A program made the position numbers and the translations under genes. A stretch of 64,000 bases of DNA from Pusillimonas caeni (GTDB lineage: Bacteria; Pseudomonadota; Gammaproteobacteria; Burkholderiales; Burkholderiaceae_B). The stretch covers positions 358,340 through 422,339 of the forward strand of contig NZ_PDUW01000004.1 in the NCBI RefSeq assembly GCF_003545815.1, written 5' to 3'. Positions 8,594 to 17,378 of this stretch are shown here, piece by piece (the first letter of the stretch is position 1; each line of letters begins with the position of its first letter). Below the pieces are notes generated by a model that did not search any database, had not been told where the DNA came from, and was given only the letters and a program-made list of their open reading frames with translations.

Positions 8594-9853
8594 TCAGCCT
8601 CCGCCGCCAACGCGCTGAAGCGCCCCCGAAGGGGCGGCCGTCCGCCCAGGTGAGGGCCAGAAGTACCATATCGCGCATGCGAGCTGAAGGGCCAGCAGGC
8701 ATGACCAGGCGGTCAGATGGGCCTCGGCGGGGTAGACGCCCGGCACGATCGGATCCCAGCGCTCGACGATCCATCCAATGACGTTCTGCACCGCGAAGAT
8801 CATGAAGAACACCAGCATATTGAAAGTCGTGTTCGCCCTGCCCCACATCGCGGGCGGATAACGAGTGACGAAGATCGCGAAAATCAATACGCAGCAGGCG
8901 CCGAACAGACCGAAACAGGTCCAGAGAATACTCTTCGGGATGGACGCATCGAGCATGATCAGCGCCTGGATCGCCACGAACATCCCCAGACATGCGCCGT
9001 TGAATACCACCAGGCTCACACCCAGGCGTTCGAAGCGCCGGGCAAGCCCGCCCGACATCAGGCTTCCGCACACGGCCGCCAACCCCATCAGCGAGACCAG
9101 CGCGTCGGTCTGCGCCAGACCGGCCTGGCTGACGTCCAGCAGATAGGGCTTCATCCAGAGCGATTGCACTGCATAGAACATGCCGCCGCTCACGGACGGA
9201 AAGAGCGAGAGCTTCCAGAACGGTACGCTGCAAAGCAGTTCCCACGTGCCGCGAAACTGCGCCCATACCGAAGGGCGTTCTTTTTTCCGGGGCACGGCCT
9301 TGGCGTCGGTCGCCCCGAACCAGATCATCCCCGCCACCGCCATCGTAAAAATTGCCAGCCCTGTGCTGATGGTCCGCCACGAGGCCACGTCCAGGAGCAG
9401 GGCCAGCGGCGTTCCCACAAAGGCGCCCCCCAATCCGCCAATGGCGATCAGCGCCCCGTTCAGCAGCGGAATGCGGTGGGCCGGAAAGTGTTGGGCCAAT
9501 GCCTGCAGCCCGGCGCCCATGCACACCGCCACGCCCACGCCGATCAGGACACGGCCCGCCATCATTGGAATCAGGCCGTCGGCCAGCCCGAACACCAGCG
9601 AACCGAGCGCCGCCACCATCATCAGCGCGGCAGTGACCCTTCGCGGTCCCCAGGTGTCCAGCGCGGCGCCGGCCGGAATCTGCGTCAGGGCGAATCCCAG
9701 GAAATACAAGCTGGTCAGGCTTCCCAGGTCGGCCGCCGTCAGGCCCATTTCCCGGGTCAGGAACGGGGCGAAGCCGATATTCAGCCCACGGAATATATAG
9801 GAAACAAAATAACCGGCCGAAAAGAACAAAAATACGCGTGTCGCTGCGTTCAT
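8594..9853 (-). CDS. MFS transporter, substrate unknown
   Basis: The 419-residue protein has the 12-helix major facilitator pattern. Helix 1 starts directly after the initiator (NAATRVFLFFSAGYFVSYIF). A GAALDTWGPRRV motif between helices 2 and 3 corresponds to the family signature loop. The basic central loop (KAVPRKKERPS) is near residue 200. The family is clear but the substrate is not, and neither neighbour (yaaA and a FUSC protein) gives a hint. The C-terminus is a glycine- and proline-rich tail (SPGRTAAPSGALQRVGGGG). The start is an ATG at 9853. Confidence 0.85.
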   Translation of the reverse strand: MNAATRVFLFFSAGYFVSYIFRGLNIGFAPFLTREMGLTAADLGSLTSLYFLGFALTQIPAGAALDTWGPRRVTAALMMVAALGSLVFGLADGLIPMMAGRVLIGVGVAVCMGAGLQALAQHFPAHRIPLLNGALIAIGGLGGAFVGTPLALLLDVASWRTISTGLAIFTMAVAGMIWFGATDAKAVPRKKERPSVWAQFRGTWELLCSVPFWKLSLFPSVSGGMFYAVQSLWMKPYLLDVSQAGLAQTDALVSLMGLAAVCGSLMSGGLARRFERLGVSLVVFNGACLGMFVAIQALIMLDASIPKSILWTCFGLFGACCVLIFAIFVTRYPPAMWGRANTTFNMLVFFMIFAVQNVIGWIVERWDPIVPGVYPAEAHLTAWSCLLALQLACAIWYFWPSPGRTAAPSGALQRVGGGG

Positions 9854-9904
9854 ACATCCAATTCCGAAAGGGCGGGTTCCTTGTCCGCCTGTGTGCTGTC
9901 CGCA

Positions 9905-9924
9905 AGGGCGGCCCGAGCCGCCCT
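9905..9924 (-). terminator. Hairpin after yaaA, possible terminator
   Basis: An 8-bp perfect stem AGGGCGGC/GCCGCCCT with a four-base loop lies 11 bases beyond the yaaA stop. It lacks a strong U tract, so termination is only suggested. Confidence 0.4.
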
Positions 9925-9934
9925 CTTATGCTGC

Positions 9935-10711
9935 CTAGGACGCCTGCTTGCGCCGGAACACCAGGCGCGAGTCGGTCGACGACTTCGCATCGTGGATATA
10001 GCCTTCGGAATCGAAGCCCGCCAGGGCGGCGGGATCGCTGATTTCGTTTTCGATGACGTAGCGCGCCATCAGGCCGCGCGCTCGCTTGGCGTGGAAGCTG
10101 ATGACCTTCCATTGTCCGTTTTTATAGTCCTGGAATACGCACTGCACGACCTTGGCCTTCAGCGTGCCGAGGTCGACCGCCTTGAAATACTCTTCGGATG
10201 CAAGATTGAGCACCATGGGTTCGGCCTGCCCTGCAAGGCGCTTGTTCAGGTATTGGGCGATCTGGGCGCCCCAGTAATCGTACAGCGTCTTGCCCTTGCC
10301 GGTGGCCAGCCGCGTGCCCATCTCGAGGCGATAGGGCTGCATCAGATCGAGCGGCCTCAGCACGCCGTACAGGCCGCTGAGTATGGCCACGTGCTCTTGC
10401 GCCCATTGCAGCTGATCGTCCGACAGCGAAGGCGCGTCCAGTCCTTCGTAGACGTCGCCGTTGAACGCCAGCGCGGCCTGGCGCGAATTGGTCTGGGTAA
10501 ACTTGGGCTTCCAGGCGGCGTAGCGCTCTACATTGAGCTTGGCCAGGGCGTCGCTGAGCTTCATCAGGTCGGCGATTTCGCTGGCCGACTTTTCTTTCAG
10601 GACATCGATCAAGGCCGCCGCCTGCTTGACGAACTGCGGCTGGCTGTGCAGCGTGGTTCGGACCGGAGAATCGTAATCGAGCTTTTTCGCGGGGGACAAT
10701 ACCAACAACAT
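9935..10711 (-). CDS. yaaA: Peroxide stress protein YaaA (DUF328)
   Basis: YaaA lowers intracellular free iron and limits Fenton damage during hydrogen peroxide stress in E. coli. It has a DNA-binding fold, but its biochemical activity is not settled. The 258-residue length matches the family. Family blocks are easy to see: MLLVLSPAKKLDY at the N-terminus, the FNGDVYEGLDA stretch around residues 83-93, ILSGLYGVLRPLDLMQPYRLEM around residues 110-131, and ISFHAKRARGLMARY near 212. The ATG at 10711 directly precedes the conserved N-terminus. In E. coli the gene is under OxyR, but no OxyR site was identified here. Confidence 0.95.
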   Translation of the reverse strand: MLLVLSPAKKLDYDSPVRTTLHSQPQFVKQAAALIDVLKEKSASEIADLMKLSDALAKLNVERYAAWKPKFTQTNSRQAALAFNGDVYEGLDAPSLSDDQLQWAQEHVAILSGLYGVLRPLDLMQPYRLEMGTRLATGKGKTLYDYWGAQIAQYLNKRLAGQAEPMVLNLASEEYFKAVDLGTLKAKVVQCVFQDYKNGQWKVISFHAKRARGLMARYVIENEISDPAALAGFDSEGYIHDAKSSTDSRLVFRRKQAS

Positions 10712-10945
10712 TTTCTATACCTTGATCGATGAGCCGGCGAGAGGCCGCCGGAGTCCGGTCCGGGCAAAAACCCGACGCCGGGACAGCCTTGATAATGGGC
10801 AACCTTATACGGAAAGCGGGGGGCGCGTCAAAAGCGGCTGGGAACCGGCTACCGCGACCGCCCGGCGGCGCGGGGGGCCGGACGTGAAGCCCGGGTCGCG
10901 AGCAAACCGCCGCGGCAGGCGCATGCCAGCCGTCGGCGTCGCACC

Positions 10946-11728
10946 TTAGCGAGCCGTCCAGCCCCCGTCGATCGACATGGAAGCGCCGGTGATCTGTTCG
11001 GCCGCCTCGGAGGCCAGGAACACCGCCATGCCGCCGATCTGCTTGGGCGTCACGAACTGCAGCGAAGGCTGTTTCTCGCTCAGCAGGCGCCTGGCCGCTT
11101 CGTCGATATCGACGTTTTGCGCCTGCGCGATGGCCTCGATCTGCTTTTCGACCAAGGGCGTACGCACCCAGCCCGGGCAGATGGCGTTGGCCGTGATGCC
11201 GTTGCCTGCATTTTCAAGAGCCGTCACCTTGGTCAGCCCCACGACGCCGTGCTTGGCGGCCACATAGGCCGACTTGGCCGCGGAAGCGACCAGGCCGTGG
11301 GCCGACGCGATATTGATGATGCGGCCCCAGCCTTGCTTCTTCATATAGGGCAGCGCCGCCGCCGTGCCGTGGAATACGGCCGACAGATTGAGCGCGATGA
11401 TGGCGTCCCAGCGTTCGACGGGGAAATCCTCGATCAGATCGGTATGCTGTACGCCGGCATTATTGACGAGGATGTCCACCCCGCCGAGCAGGCGTGCCGC
11501 TTCGTCGATGAGGGCGCGGGTGGCATCGGCGCGGCTAAGGTCCGCGTTGACGTAATGCGCCTTGACGGCGAACTCGAGCTCGATGTTGACCCGCTCTTTT
11601 TCGATGGCCTGCGCATCGCCGAATCCATTGATCACCACGTCCGCCCCGTTGGAGGCCAGTTCGCGAGCGATTCCCAAGCCAATTCCGCTAGTCGATCCCG
11701 TAATTACAGCGCGTTTGCCATCGAGCAT
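10946..11728 (-). CDS. hbdH: 3-Hydroxybutyrate dehydrogenase
   Basis: This short-chain dehydrogenase of 260 residues oxidises D-3-hydroxybutyrate to acetoacetate with NAD+ when polyhydroxybutyrate is used up. Visible motifs are the Rossmann loop GSTSGIG (about residues 9-15), NNAG (about 90) and the catalytic YVAAK (about 155). The C-terminus ends GASMSIDGGWTAR, which is typical of bacterial 3-hydroxybutyrate dehydrogenases rather than general FabG proteins. I start at the ATG at 11728 that gives MLDGKRAVITG. The frame runs on upstream through unrelated sequence. It is a single gene, separated from the lipoprotein gene by a strong terminator. Confidence 0.92.
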   Translation of the reverse strand: MLDGKRAVITGSTSGIGLGIARELASNGADVVINGFGDAQAIEKERVNIELEFAVKAHYVNADLSRADATRALIDEAARLLGGVDILVNNAGVQHTDLIEDFPVERWDAIIALNLSAVFHGTAAALPYMKKQGWGRIINIASAHGLVASAAKSAYVAAKHGVVGLTKVTALENAGNGITANAICPGWVRTPLVEKQIEAIAQAQNVDIDEAARRLLSEKQPSLQFVTPKQIGGMAVFLASEAAEQITGASMSIDGGWTAR

Positions 11729-11834
11729 GTTGTTATCCCCAATCAGTTTATGCAGGTCAGCGCGTCTCGGCCCTTGAAAGGCGGCCGGTCGCAATACGCT
11801 TAGTGTAAACGGAGAGCGTCGAACGAAGCGTCGC

Positions 11835-11887
11835 CGCCGCATGACAAAGCCCCGATATCCGCGATATCGGGGCTTTGTCATGCGGCG
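11835..11887. terminator. Long bidirectional terminator (25-bp perfect stem)
   Basis: The arms at 11835-11859 and 11863-11887 are perfectly complementary with a three-base loop. The stem contains AAAGCCCC and GGGGCTTT blocks, as in a two-way intrinsic terminator. It lies 90 bases beyond the stop of the lipoprotein gene and upstream of hbdH, so it most likely ends the TpsB-lipoprotein transcript. Confidence 0.8.
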
Positions 11888-11976
11888 TCCTTGGGCCGCC
11901 TTCTTAGCCCGCGGCCTCCCGGCCACGAAGGCCGCAGGCGTAAAGGCCCTATACGGGAGCCTCTATAACACGACAC

Positions 11977-13254
11977 TCACTTGGGCGCGGGACGGCCAAG
12001 CAGTCCCTGCACCGGGCTCAGCAAGCCCTCGCCGCCGCCGCGAGTCAGCGCATCGACCGCTCCGGTAGTGTGGTCCAGCACCTGGCCCACCGCATTCTGG
12101 GACGTGGGACTGGAATGCACCAAACCGCCTGATGCCGACACGGCGGACCCGACATTCGCCACCGCCCCTCCCAGGCCGGAGGAGGAGGAACCGGCTTGCC
12201 CGCCGGCAGCTTCCAGCGCCCCGCCCGCCTTGGCAAGCACGCCATTGGCGGTCGGCCCTATTCCGACACCGTCGCCGACGGCCTGCCCGAGGTGGCCCGC
12301 GGAGTCCGTAACGGGCGCGACGACGGTATCCAGCGACCGCCCTGTATCGCCCAGCGGCCCGGACAGATTGCTGCGGGCGATATTGTCCACCGCCTGCCCC
12401 GAGTTGCCCAAAGCGGGCTGTAATACAGGGTTGGGATCGGTCGACGCCACGCCCAACTCCGCCGCCGCGGTGCCGATGGGTTTCAGCAACCCTCCGTCGG
12501 AGCCCAAGGCTTCGGTCAGCGCCGAAACCGATCCCGTGGCATGGTCGAGCGTGGTGTTCAGGGGTTGAGGGTTGTCGGGGTTTTCATTGAGCAGGTCGCC
12601 CGTACTGGCCACCGTATCGCCCACTCCCTCGACCAAGGCGCCCGCGCCGGTGCCCACATTGCCGCCGATTCCGGTGTCGCCGACGTCGGTGCCCGCGGCG
12701 GAGACCGCTCCGCCCACGCGTTTCAGCAGTCCGTCGGCCGGCTCGCCCACGCCCGTGCCCTCGCCGACCGCCTGCGTGACATCCGTGATGCCCGACGCCG
12801 CCGGGTCGACCGCTTGATCCAGTATCTGGCCGGTTCCGCTCAGGGCGGTCGACGCCTCCGTGTCGACCACGTTGTCCGCGGCCTGCCCGACATTGCCCAG
12901 CGATGTCTCCAGTGCGCCGCTCTGCGTGGCGCCGCCGCCGTCTCCGCCGGAGCCGTCGCCCGGACCGTTACCGCCGCCTCCCGAGCCACCGCCGGTGCCT
13001 CCATTACCGCCCGTATCTCCGCCGCCGCCCGTGCCGCCCGTACCTCCTCCGCCCGTACCATCGCCTCCGGAGCCGCTTCCGCCGCCGTCCTGCGAGCCGC
13101 CGCCGGCGGGCGGGCCCGCATGGCTCATGTCGCCCCGCGTACTTCCGCTGGAACAAGCGCTCAGAACAGCGGCCCCCGCCAGCAATCCGGCCAGCAGCGT
13201 AAGCCGAAAGCCCAATGACGCATCGAATTTCGTTGTTTTACCATTGTGTCGCAT
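11977..13254 (-). CDS. Glycine-rich repetitive lipoprotein, possible TpsB cargo
   Basis: The 425-residue protein starts with a lipoprotein signal peptide whose lipobox is LSAC (cysteine near residue 34). It is followed by a roughly 60-residue Gly/Ser/Asp linker without a strict Gly-X-Y period. The rest is built from two imperfect copies of about 150 residues. Copy one runs from LGNVGQAADNVV to LDHATGSVSALTEALGSDGGLL; copy two runs from LGNSGQAVDNIA to LDHTTGAVDALTRGGGEGLL. No enzyme motif and no haemagglutinin-type TPS domain is visible. An AAGGAGA ribosome site precedes the ATG. It is the second gene after an FhaC-type transporter (87-base gap), so it may be exported by it, but that is inference. 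Collagen-like annotation would be misleading. Confidence 0.8.
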   Translation of the reverse strand: MRHNGKTTKFDASLGFRLTLLAGLLAGAAVLSACSSGSTRGDMSHAGPPAGGGSQDGGGSGSGGDGTGGGGTGGTGGGGDTGGNGGTGGGSGGGGNGPGDGSGGDGGGATQSGALETSLGNVGQAADNVVDTEASTALSGTGQILDQAVDPAASGITDVTQAVGEGTGVGEPADGLLKRVGGAVSAAGTDVGDTGIGGNVGTGAGALVEGVGDTVASTGDLLNENPDNPQPLNTTLDHATGSVSALTEALGSDGGLLKPIGTAAAELGVASTDPNPVLQPALGNSGQAVDNIARSNLSGPLGDTGRSLDTVVAPVTDSAGHLGQAVGDGVGIGPTANGVLAKAGGALEAAGGQAGSSSSGLGGAVANVGSAVSASGGLVHSSPTSQNAVGQVLDHTTGAVDALTRGGGEGLLSPVQGLLGRPAPK

Positions 13255-13341
13255 AAGGTTCTCCTTGAATGCGTGCTGTGGATCGAAACAAAGCGCCAGG
13301 CGGCGGCAATTAATGTGCCGGCGCCCAATGCGCCGTGCCCG

Positions 13342-15048
13342 TCAGAAGGCGTCGTAAGCCAGCGAGAAATTGAAATTCACGCGGACCTCCCCGCGTCCGG
13401 CGCCATAGGGACTGTCCCGCAACGGGCGAGCGACGTTCAAATCGGCCACAAAATAACGCTCGTCGCTGAGACGGATTCCCACGGCGACGGATGCGAGGGA
13501 CGCCCGCTGCCAGTCATACAATCCGTCCTCGTTGTACCAGGCTTGCGCGTGATCGGCGACCACGTAGGGTTGAACAGTCGTCAGCCGGTTCCAACCCGTG
13601 GCGAAGCGGCGATTGACCTCCAAAGAAACGCCGTATCCCTTGTCGCCCGCCAATTCGCCCGGCGGATAGCCCAACCCATAGCGCCAGCCGCCAAATGAAA
13701 TCTGCTCGCTCGAAGGCAGTACATTGCGGCTGTACTGTCCGATGGCCGACAGGACGAGGCCGACCCCCGAATCGAGCTTGACCGTTTGCTTCAGCCCCAG
13801 GACATAGCGCGTGAAATCGAGATCGTAGGAAGGCGGTTCGAAGACGGCATAGTTGCTGCGCCGGCTTTTCTTGGCGCCCAGGGCATCGAATCCCTTGTGA
13901 ACATCGAGCAAGACTTCCCGGCTCTGGGACTGCCCCGTCTCCCGGTAGCTGAACGATGCACGGGCCGCCCTTACGTGCGTCCGGTGCTGCAGCCAGGCAT
14001 TGTCCGCATCGCGCTGGTATTCGTCGATGCTCTGGCCCGCATAGACGCCCAGGCCGCCGGTAAGGCTGCGCTGATTCTCCAGCACGAAGGGATATTTCAA
14101 CGACAGGCGTAGTTGCTCGTTGACCACGCGCCGGCTCCAGCCGGCCGCCTCCAGCAGATCGTCCTCGGGATGGGAGTTGTAGTGATAGCCGTCCAGTTCC
14201 GCGCTCAGTCCGTCCGTACCGATCGGCACCGCGACGGAGCCGGACACATACCTCACGCTGCTTCCCGTTCGCGGAATGGCGGCTGTGAGCTTGACCTGTT
14301 CGCCCAAGGGACTGATGCTGTTCGCCGTCATATCCACCAGCATCTGATAGCCGGTGCCCAAATCGGCTACGCTGGCCGCGACGCCCAAGCGCTTGTGGCT
14401 TACGTGCAGGGCGAGCGCGGTGGAGCCGTCCGCGCGGCGCGGCATCTCGAGCTTGGGATCCAGCCGCAGGCCGGGCACCCGGCGCATCAGGTTCAAGGTG
14501 CGCTCGAGCGTCGCACGGGTCAGCGGCTTTTCGGCAAGCAGCGGCCGGGCCAGCGCATCGAGCCGCCGGCGCACGCTGCGCGGCGCATCGCCCGACACAT
14601 CGACGCTTGCGATGTGGCCTTCCACCACTGTCACCACAACCAGCCCTTCATGGAAGTCCTGTTCCTGCAGCAGCGCGAAAGAAAGCACATAGCCCCGCTC
14701 GCGATACAACGCCGTGATTTTGTCCATCTCCCGGACCAGTTCACGCACCGTGATCGCCCGTCCGACCAAGCGCGCCAGGATGGGCCGCAGCTCGTCCAGC
14801 GGCATGGCGCGGTTGCCCGCAACGCTGAAATGCCGCGGAACAATGGTTTCGTCAAGCTGGGATCGGACCGCGTCGGCAGGCTCTTCTTTGGATAGCGGCG
14901 GCTCTTTGGGTCGCTCTGCATCGTGTTCGGGCGGCGCCGGCAGGCTATCGACCGGATTTCCGCGCAAGGGCCCGGCGCCCCAGGCATTTCCCGCTGTCAT
15001 TCCCCAGGCAAGTGCAGACGCCGTCAATAAATGGGCGGCAAGACGCAT
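13342..15048 (-). CDS. TpsB outer-membrane transporter (ShlB/FhaC/HecB family)
   Basis: The 568-residue protein has a signal peptide (cut near AWGAG) and a proline-rich segment to about residue 60. A first POTRA domain starts FSVAGNRAMPLDELRPIL and contains ITALYRERGYVLSFALLQEQ; a second POTRA follows at about 150-225. The rest is a 16-strand-type barrel ending in YDAF with a terminal aromatic residue, as outer-membrane barrels need. This is the two-partner secretion transporter family, which recognises and exports one TpsA protein. The only linked partner here is the lipoprotein downstream. An AAGGAAGAGG ribosome site precedes the ATG at 15048. The family is certain; the pairing is not. Confidence 0.9.
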   Translation of the reverse strand: MRLAAHLLTASALAWGMTAGNAWGAGPLRGNPVDSLPAPPEHDAERPKEPPLSKEEPADAVRSQLDETIVPRHFSVAGNRAMPLDELRPILARLVGRAITVRELVREMDKITALYRERGYVLSFALLQEQDFHEGLVVVTVVEGHIASVDVSGDAPRSVRRRLDALARPLLAEKPLTRATLERTLNLMRRVPGLRLDPKLEMPRRADGSTALALHVSHKRLGVAASVADLGTGYQMLVDMTANSISPLGEQVKLTAAIPRTGSSVRYVSGSVAVPIGTDGLSAELDGYHYNSHPEDDLLEAAGWSRRVVNEQLRLSLKYPFVLENQRSLTGGLGVYAGQSIDEYQRDADNAWLQHRTHVRAARASFSYRETGQSQSREVLLDVHKGFDALGAKKSRRSNYAVFEPPSYDLDFTRYVLGLKQTVKLDSGVGLVLSAIGQYSRNVLPSSEQISFGGWRYGLGYPPGELAGDKGYGVSLEVNRRFATGWNRLTTVQPYVVADHAQAWYNEDGLYDWQRASLASVAVGIRLSDERYFVADLNVARPLRDSPYGAGRGEVRVNFNFSLAYDAF

Positions 15049-15325
15049 GTCCTCTTCCTTTATTGTTTATCTTTTTGGCGGTAGCCGGACGGCCCATCAG
15101 CGAAAAACGTGCCTGGCCATAAGGACGAGGTTTTGCATAACCGTTCTGGACCGTCGCTCCTTTGCCTGGGATGCCACCGGAGTGCTGACCATACTGCGAT
15201 CCGCCGCCCCGTCTTCTGCGGCGTGGTCAGTGATCCATAGATCTAAGATGTGACACTTACAACGATGGGATAGACTGCGAGACTGCGACATCGACATGCA
15301 CCAATCACCCACTCACAGCTAAGCC

Positions 15326-15820
15326 ATGGTCAGACTGAACGAAATCCGCGAGAACGAATTGGCCGTGAATGCCCCGGCGCCTACGGATGCGGGGCTGGTT
15401 TTTATCGGGCGCATACATACTCCTTGGACCTCGCGGCTTGAATGTCCGCGTCAAGGCCGGCCGGATGGGCCGATATGCGAGATCGAAATCTTCGAACCCT
15501 GGGTGGCCGCGCTTGATGGGATTGAAAACTTTGAACGGATCGAAGTGTTGTATTGGCTGCACGAATCCAGGCGCGATCTTGTGCGGCAAAGCCCCGCCAA
15601 CGACGGGGCAACCCGGGGCACCTTTTCCTTGCGATCGCCCGTTCGGCCCAACCCCATCGGCACGTCCATAGCAACCATGGTTTCGCGTACAGGCGGCAAG
15701 CTGCTGGTACGAGGGCTGGACTGCCTCGACGACACCCCTCTTATCGACCTGAAGCCGGACCGCGCCCTGTTCACTCCCATTGCGCCACCGCAACCCGGCG
15801 ATTTTCAGACGGGAGACTGA
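15326..15820 (+). CDS. trmO: tRNA (N6-threonylcarbamoyladenosine37-N6)-methyltransferase TrmO (UPF0066)
   Basis: TrmO methylates t6A37 of threonine tRNAs using S-adenosylmethionine. The 164-residue protein is essentially the UPF0066 beta-barrel domain. It contains the [10 protein letters not shown]-terminal strand, the [10 protein letters not shown] loop, the central [10 protein letters not shown] motif (about residues 110-118) and the LKPDRALF region near the end. E. coli TrmO is longer because of an extra C-terminal domain, so this is the short single-domain type. The ATG at 15326 is used. It is transcribed divergently from the TpsB gene across about 280 bases. Confidence 0.9.
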   Translation: MVRLNEIRENELAVNAPAPTDAGLVFIGRIHTPWTSRLECPRQGRPDGPICEIEIFEPWVAALDGIENFERIEVLYWLHESRRDLVRQSPANDGATRGTFSLRSPVRPNPIGTSIATMVSRTGGKLLVRGLDCLDDTPLIDLKPDRALFTPIAPPQPGDFQTGD

Positions 15821-16019
15821 CGACGCCGATCACTCGGCTGCGTACCGACCGTAGCGGAGAACCATATACATCCGGCCGGGTACGCGGTTGAAAGTTTGGG
15901 CTCACTGTTATCTTCACTACCCACCATCCGCACCATGCTCTAGCAGTCGCAGACAAAGTTCTATTGATGATCGACCTTCACCAACGGACGCTAGACGGCA
16001 TTGCCTCAAAACCCATCTT

Positions 16020-16041
16020 TTGATAATATAAAAACTATCAA
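16020..16041. promoter_or_regulatory. Inverted repeat before the RES-Xre module
   Basis: TTGATA and TATCAA form a perfect 6-bp inverted repeat with a 10-base AT-only-but-one spacer. It sits 23 bases before the antitoxin ATG, where the -10 region should be. It is a natural candidate for the autoregulatory operator of the module. Confidence 0.5.
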
Positions 16042-16063
16042 TTGACGAACTTACGAGGCCATC

Positions 16064-16534
16064 ATGTCCACCCACGCCAACCAAAGCAAGCCATCACATA
16101 AGCAGCCCGGCCGGCCGCCGGCCCACGCCTTTTGGAAGATGGCGCACAAGCTGGGGACGATGAGCGAGTCAGACCGCATCCAAAGCATCAAGACGGGCTT
16201 TACCTTCGAGATGGCCGATGCGGCTAAGCAGACATTCCGGCTGACCTCCCAAAACATTGGGGCGTTGTTGAACCTGTCTGTGGCCACATTCGAGCGGCGA
16301 CGCAAGGATGCCAAGCCGCTGGACGCGGTCGCCTCGGAGCGGCTGGACCGGATCGCCGCCATCGCCCTCATGGCCGAAGAAGTCTTCGAAGATGCCGCTG
16401 CAGCCTCGGAATGGATGGCGACGCCTAATCCGGCGCTGAATGGAAACTCGCCTGTCATGCACTGCGAGACGTCGATCGGCGCCCGCCAAGTGCGTCGAAT
16501 CCTGAATGCTTTGGAATGGGGCGGCGTAGCTTAA
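16064..16534 (+). CDS. Xre/MbcA/ParS-type antitoxin
   Basis: The 156-residue protein belongs to the Xre-MbcA-ParS antitoxin family. An N-terminal helix-turn-helix-like region (FRLTSQNIGALLNLSVATFERRRK, about residues 59-82) is followed by the C-terminal toxin-binding domain with EDAAAASEWMATPNPAL. These antitoxins bind the RES toxin, block its active site and repress their own promoter. A good ACGAGG ribosome site precedes the ATG. The stop and the toxin start share a base (TAATG), which gives tight coupling. The histidine- and proline-rich first 25 residues are probably disordered. Confidence 0.88.
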   Translation: MSTHANQSKPSHKQPGRPPAHAFWKMAHKLGTMSESDRIQSIKTGFTFEMADAAKQTFRLTSQNIGALLNLSVATFERRRKDAKPLDAVASERLDRIAAIALMAEEVFEDAAAASEWMATPNPALNGNSPVMHCETSIGARQVRRILNALEWGGVA

Positions 16535-16998
16535 TGATCGCCTGGAGAATCACCAAGGCCAAAAGAGCGCGGGACTTGACAGGGAAAGGGGCGGCGCTCG
16601 ATGGCGGCCGCTGGAACGAAGTGGACGTGCCCGCCGTCTACATGGGGCTCTCGCCGGCCATCTGCAGCCTGGAAACATTCGTGCATACGAACCGCTACCC
16701 GCTGCTGCCTCTGAAGATCACACGATTTATATTGCCCGACGATGCGAACTTGTATCTCGAGCCGAATCCGCGCACGCTGCCCGAAGGTTGGGCAGTGATT
16801 CCGCCCGATCGCGCCAGCATGGCCTATGGAACGAAGTGGCTGCGCAACACGCAGCACCTCGGGCTTATTGTGCCGTCGGCCGTATTGCCGCTCGAGCGCA
16901 ACATTGTCATCAATCCCGCCCATCCAGCCATTGCGAAGGTGACCATCGACGCACAATTCGACTTCATGTACGACCAACGGATGTTTCTGAAGCGCTGA
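16534..16998 (+). CDS. RES-domain toxin
   Basis: The 154-residue protein carries the RES family blocks: RITKAKRARDLTGKGA, GGRWN near residue 27, then VYMGLSPAICSLETFVH, which holds the conserved serine and glutamate. Characterised RES toxins deplete NAD+ with an ADP-ribosyltransferase-like fold. The toxin starts at the ATG at 16534, overlapping the antitoxin stop by one base. The frame is open six codons further upstream, but that start would overlap the antitoxin more deeply. The C-terminus (YDQRMFLKR) is also typical. Confidence in the module is high because both partners are intact and adjacent. Confidence 0.9.
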   Translation: MIAWRITKAKRARDLTGKGAALDGGRWNEVDVPAVYMGLSPAICSLETFVHTNRYPLLPLKITRFILPDDANLYLEPNPRTLPEGWAVIPPDRASMAYGTKWLRNTQHLGLIVPSAVLPLERNIVINPAHPAIAKVTIDAQFDFMYDQRMFLKR

Positions 16999-17197
16999 TA
17001 GCGGTTTAGCCGCTAAACAGGTCGCACCATCCGGCCCGCACTAGAAGCTGACGCCCCACTACGGACCGATCCCGACTTATCGGCGTTTTATTCCAACGGA
17101 GGTAAGTTGCTCATCTGGTACGGAGCCGGAGATACCTGCGTGGCAAGTTACTTTGGCAAACGTCGCACACTGGGTAGCAATGCTAGGTAGAGCCGCA

Positions 17198-17234
17198 AAA
17201 GAAAAACCCTCGCAACTCGTTGAATTGCAAGGGT
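17198..17234 (-). terminator. Terminator of tRNA-Ser
   Basis: The arms ACCCTCGCAA (17206-17215) and TTGCAAGGGT (17225-17234) pair with one wobble. Read on the minus strand, the stem is followed by a run of U. It lies 11 bases after the tRNA 3' end. Confidence 0.75.
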
Positions 17235-17243
17235 CTTCAAATA

Positions 17244-17335
<92 letters not shown>

Positions 17336-17378
17336 AGGTCTATTTCTAGACTTGTCTATTGCTAGACATTGACTGCGG

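Noticed and set aside
8717..10732. A 671-codon open frame on the plus strand across the MFS gene and yaaA
   Set aside because: It runs antisense through two well-supported genes and their gap, is rich in Arg, Gln and His, and has no domain signature.
12840..13110. Tandem GCC/GGC-rich tract as a DNA repeat or CRISPR-like array
   Set aside because: It is the coding sequence of the glycine-rich linker of the lipoprotein, not a regular repeat-spacer array. No CRISPR array was seen in the window.
11977..13254. Collagen-like protein
   Set aside because: The glycine-rich stretch lacks a sustained Gly-X-Y period, so a collagen triple helix is not supported.
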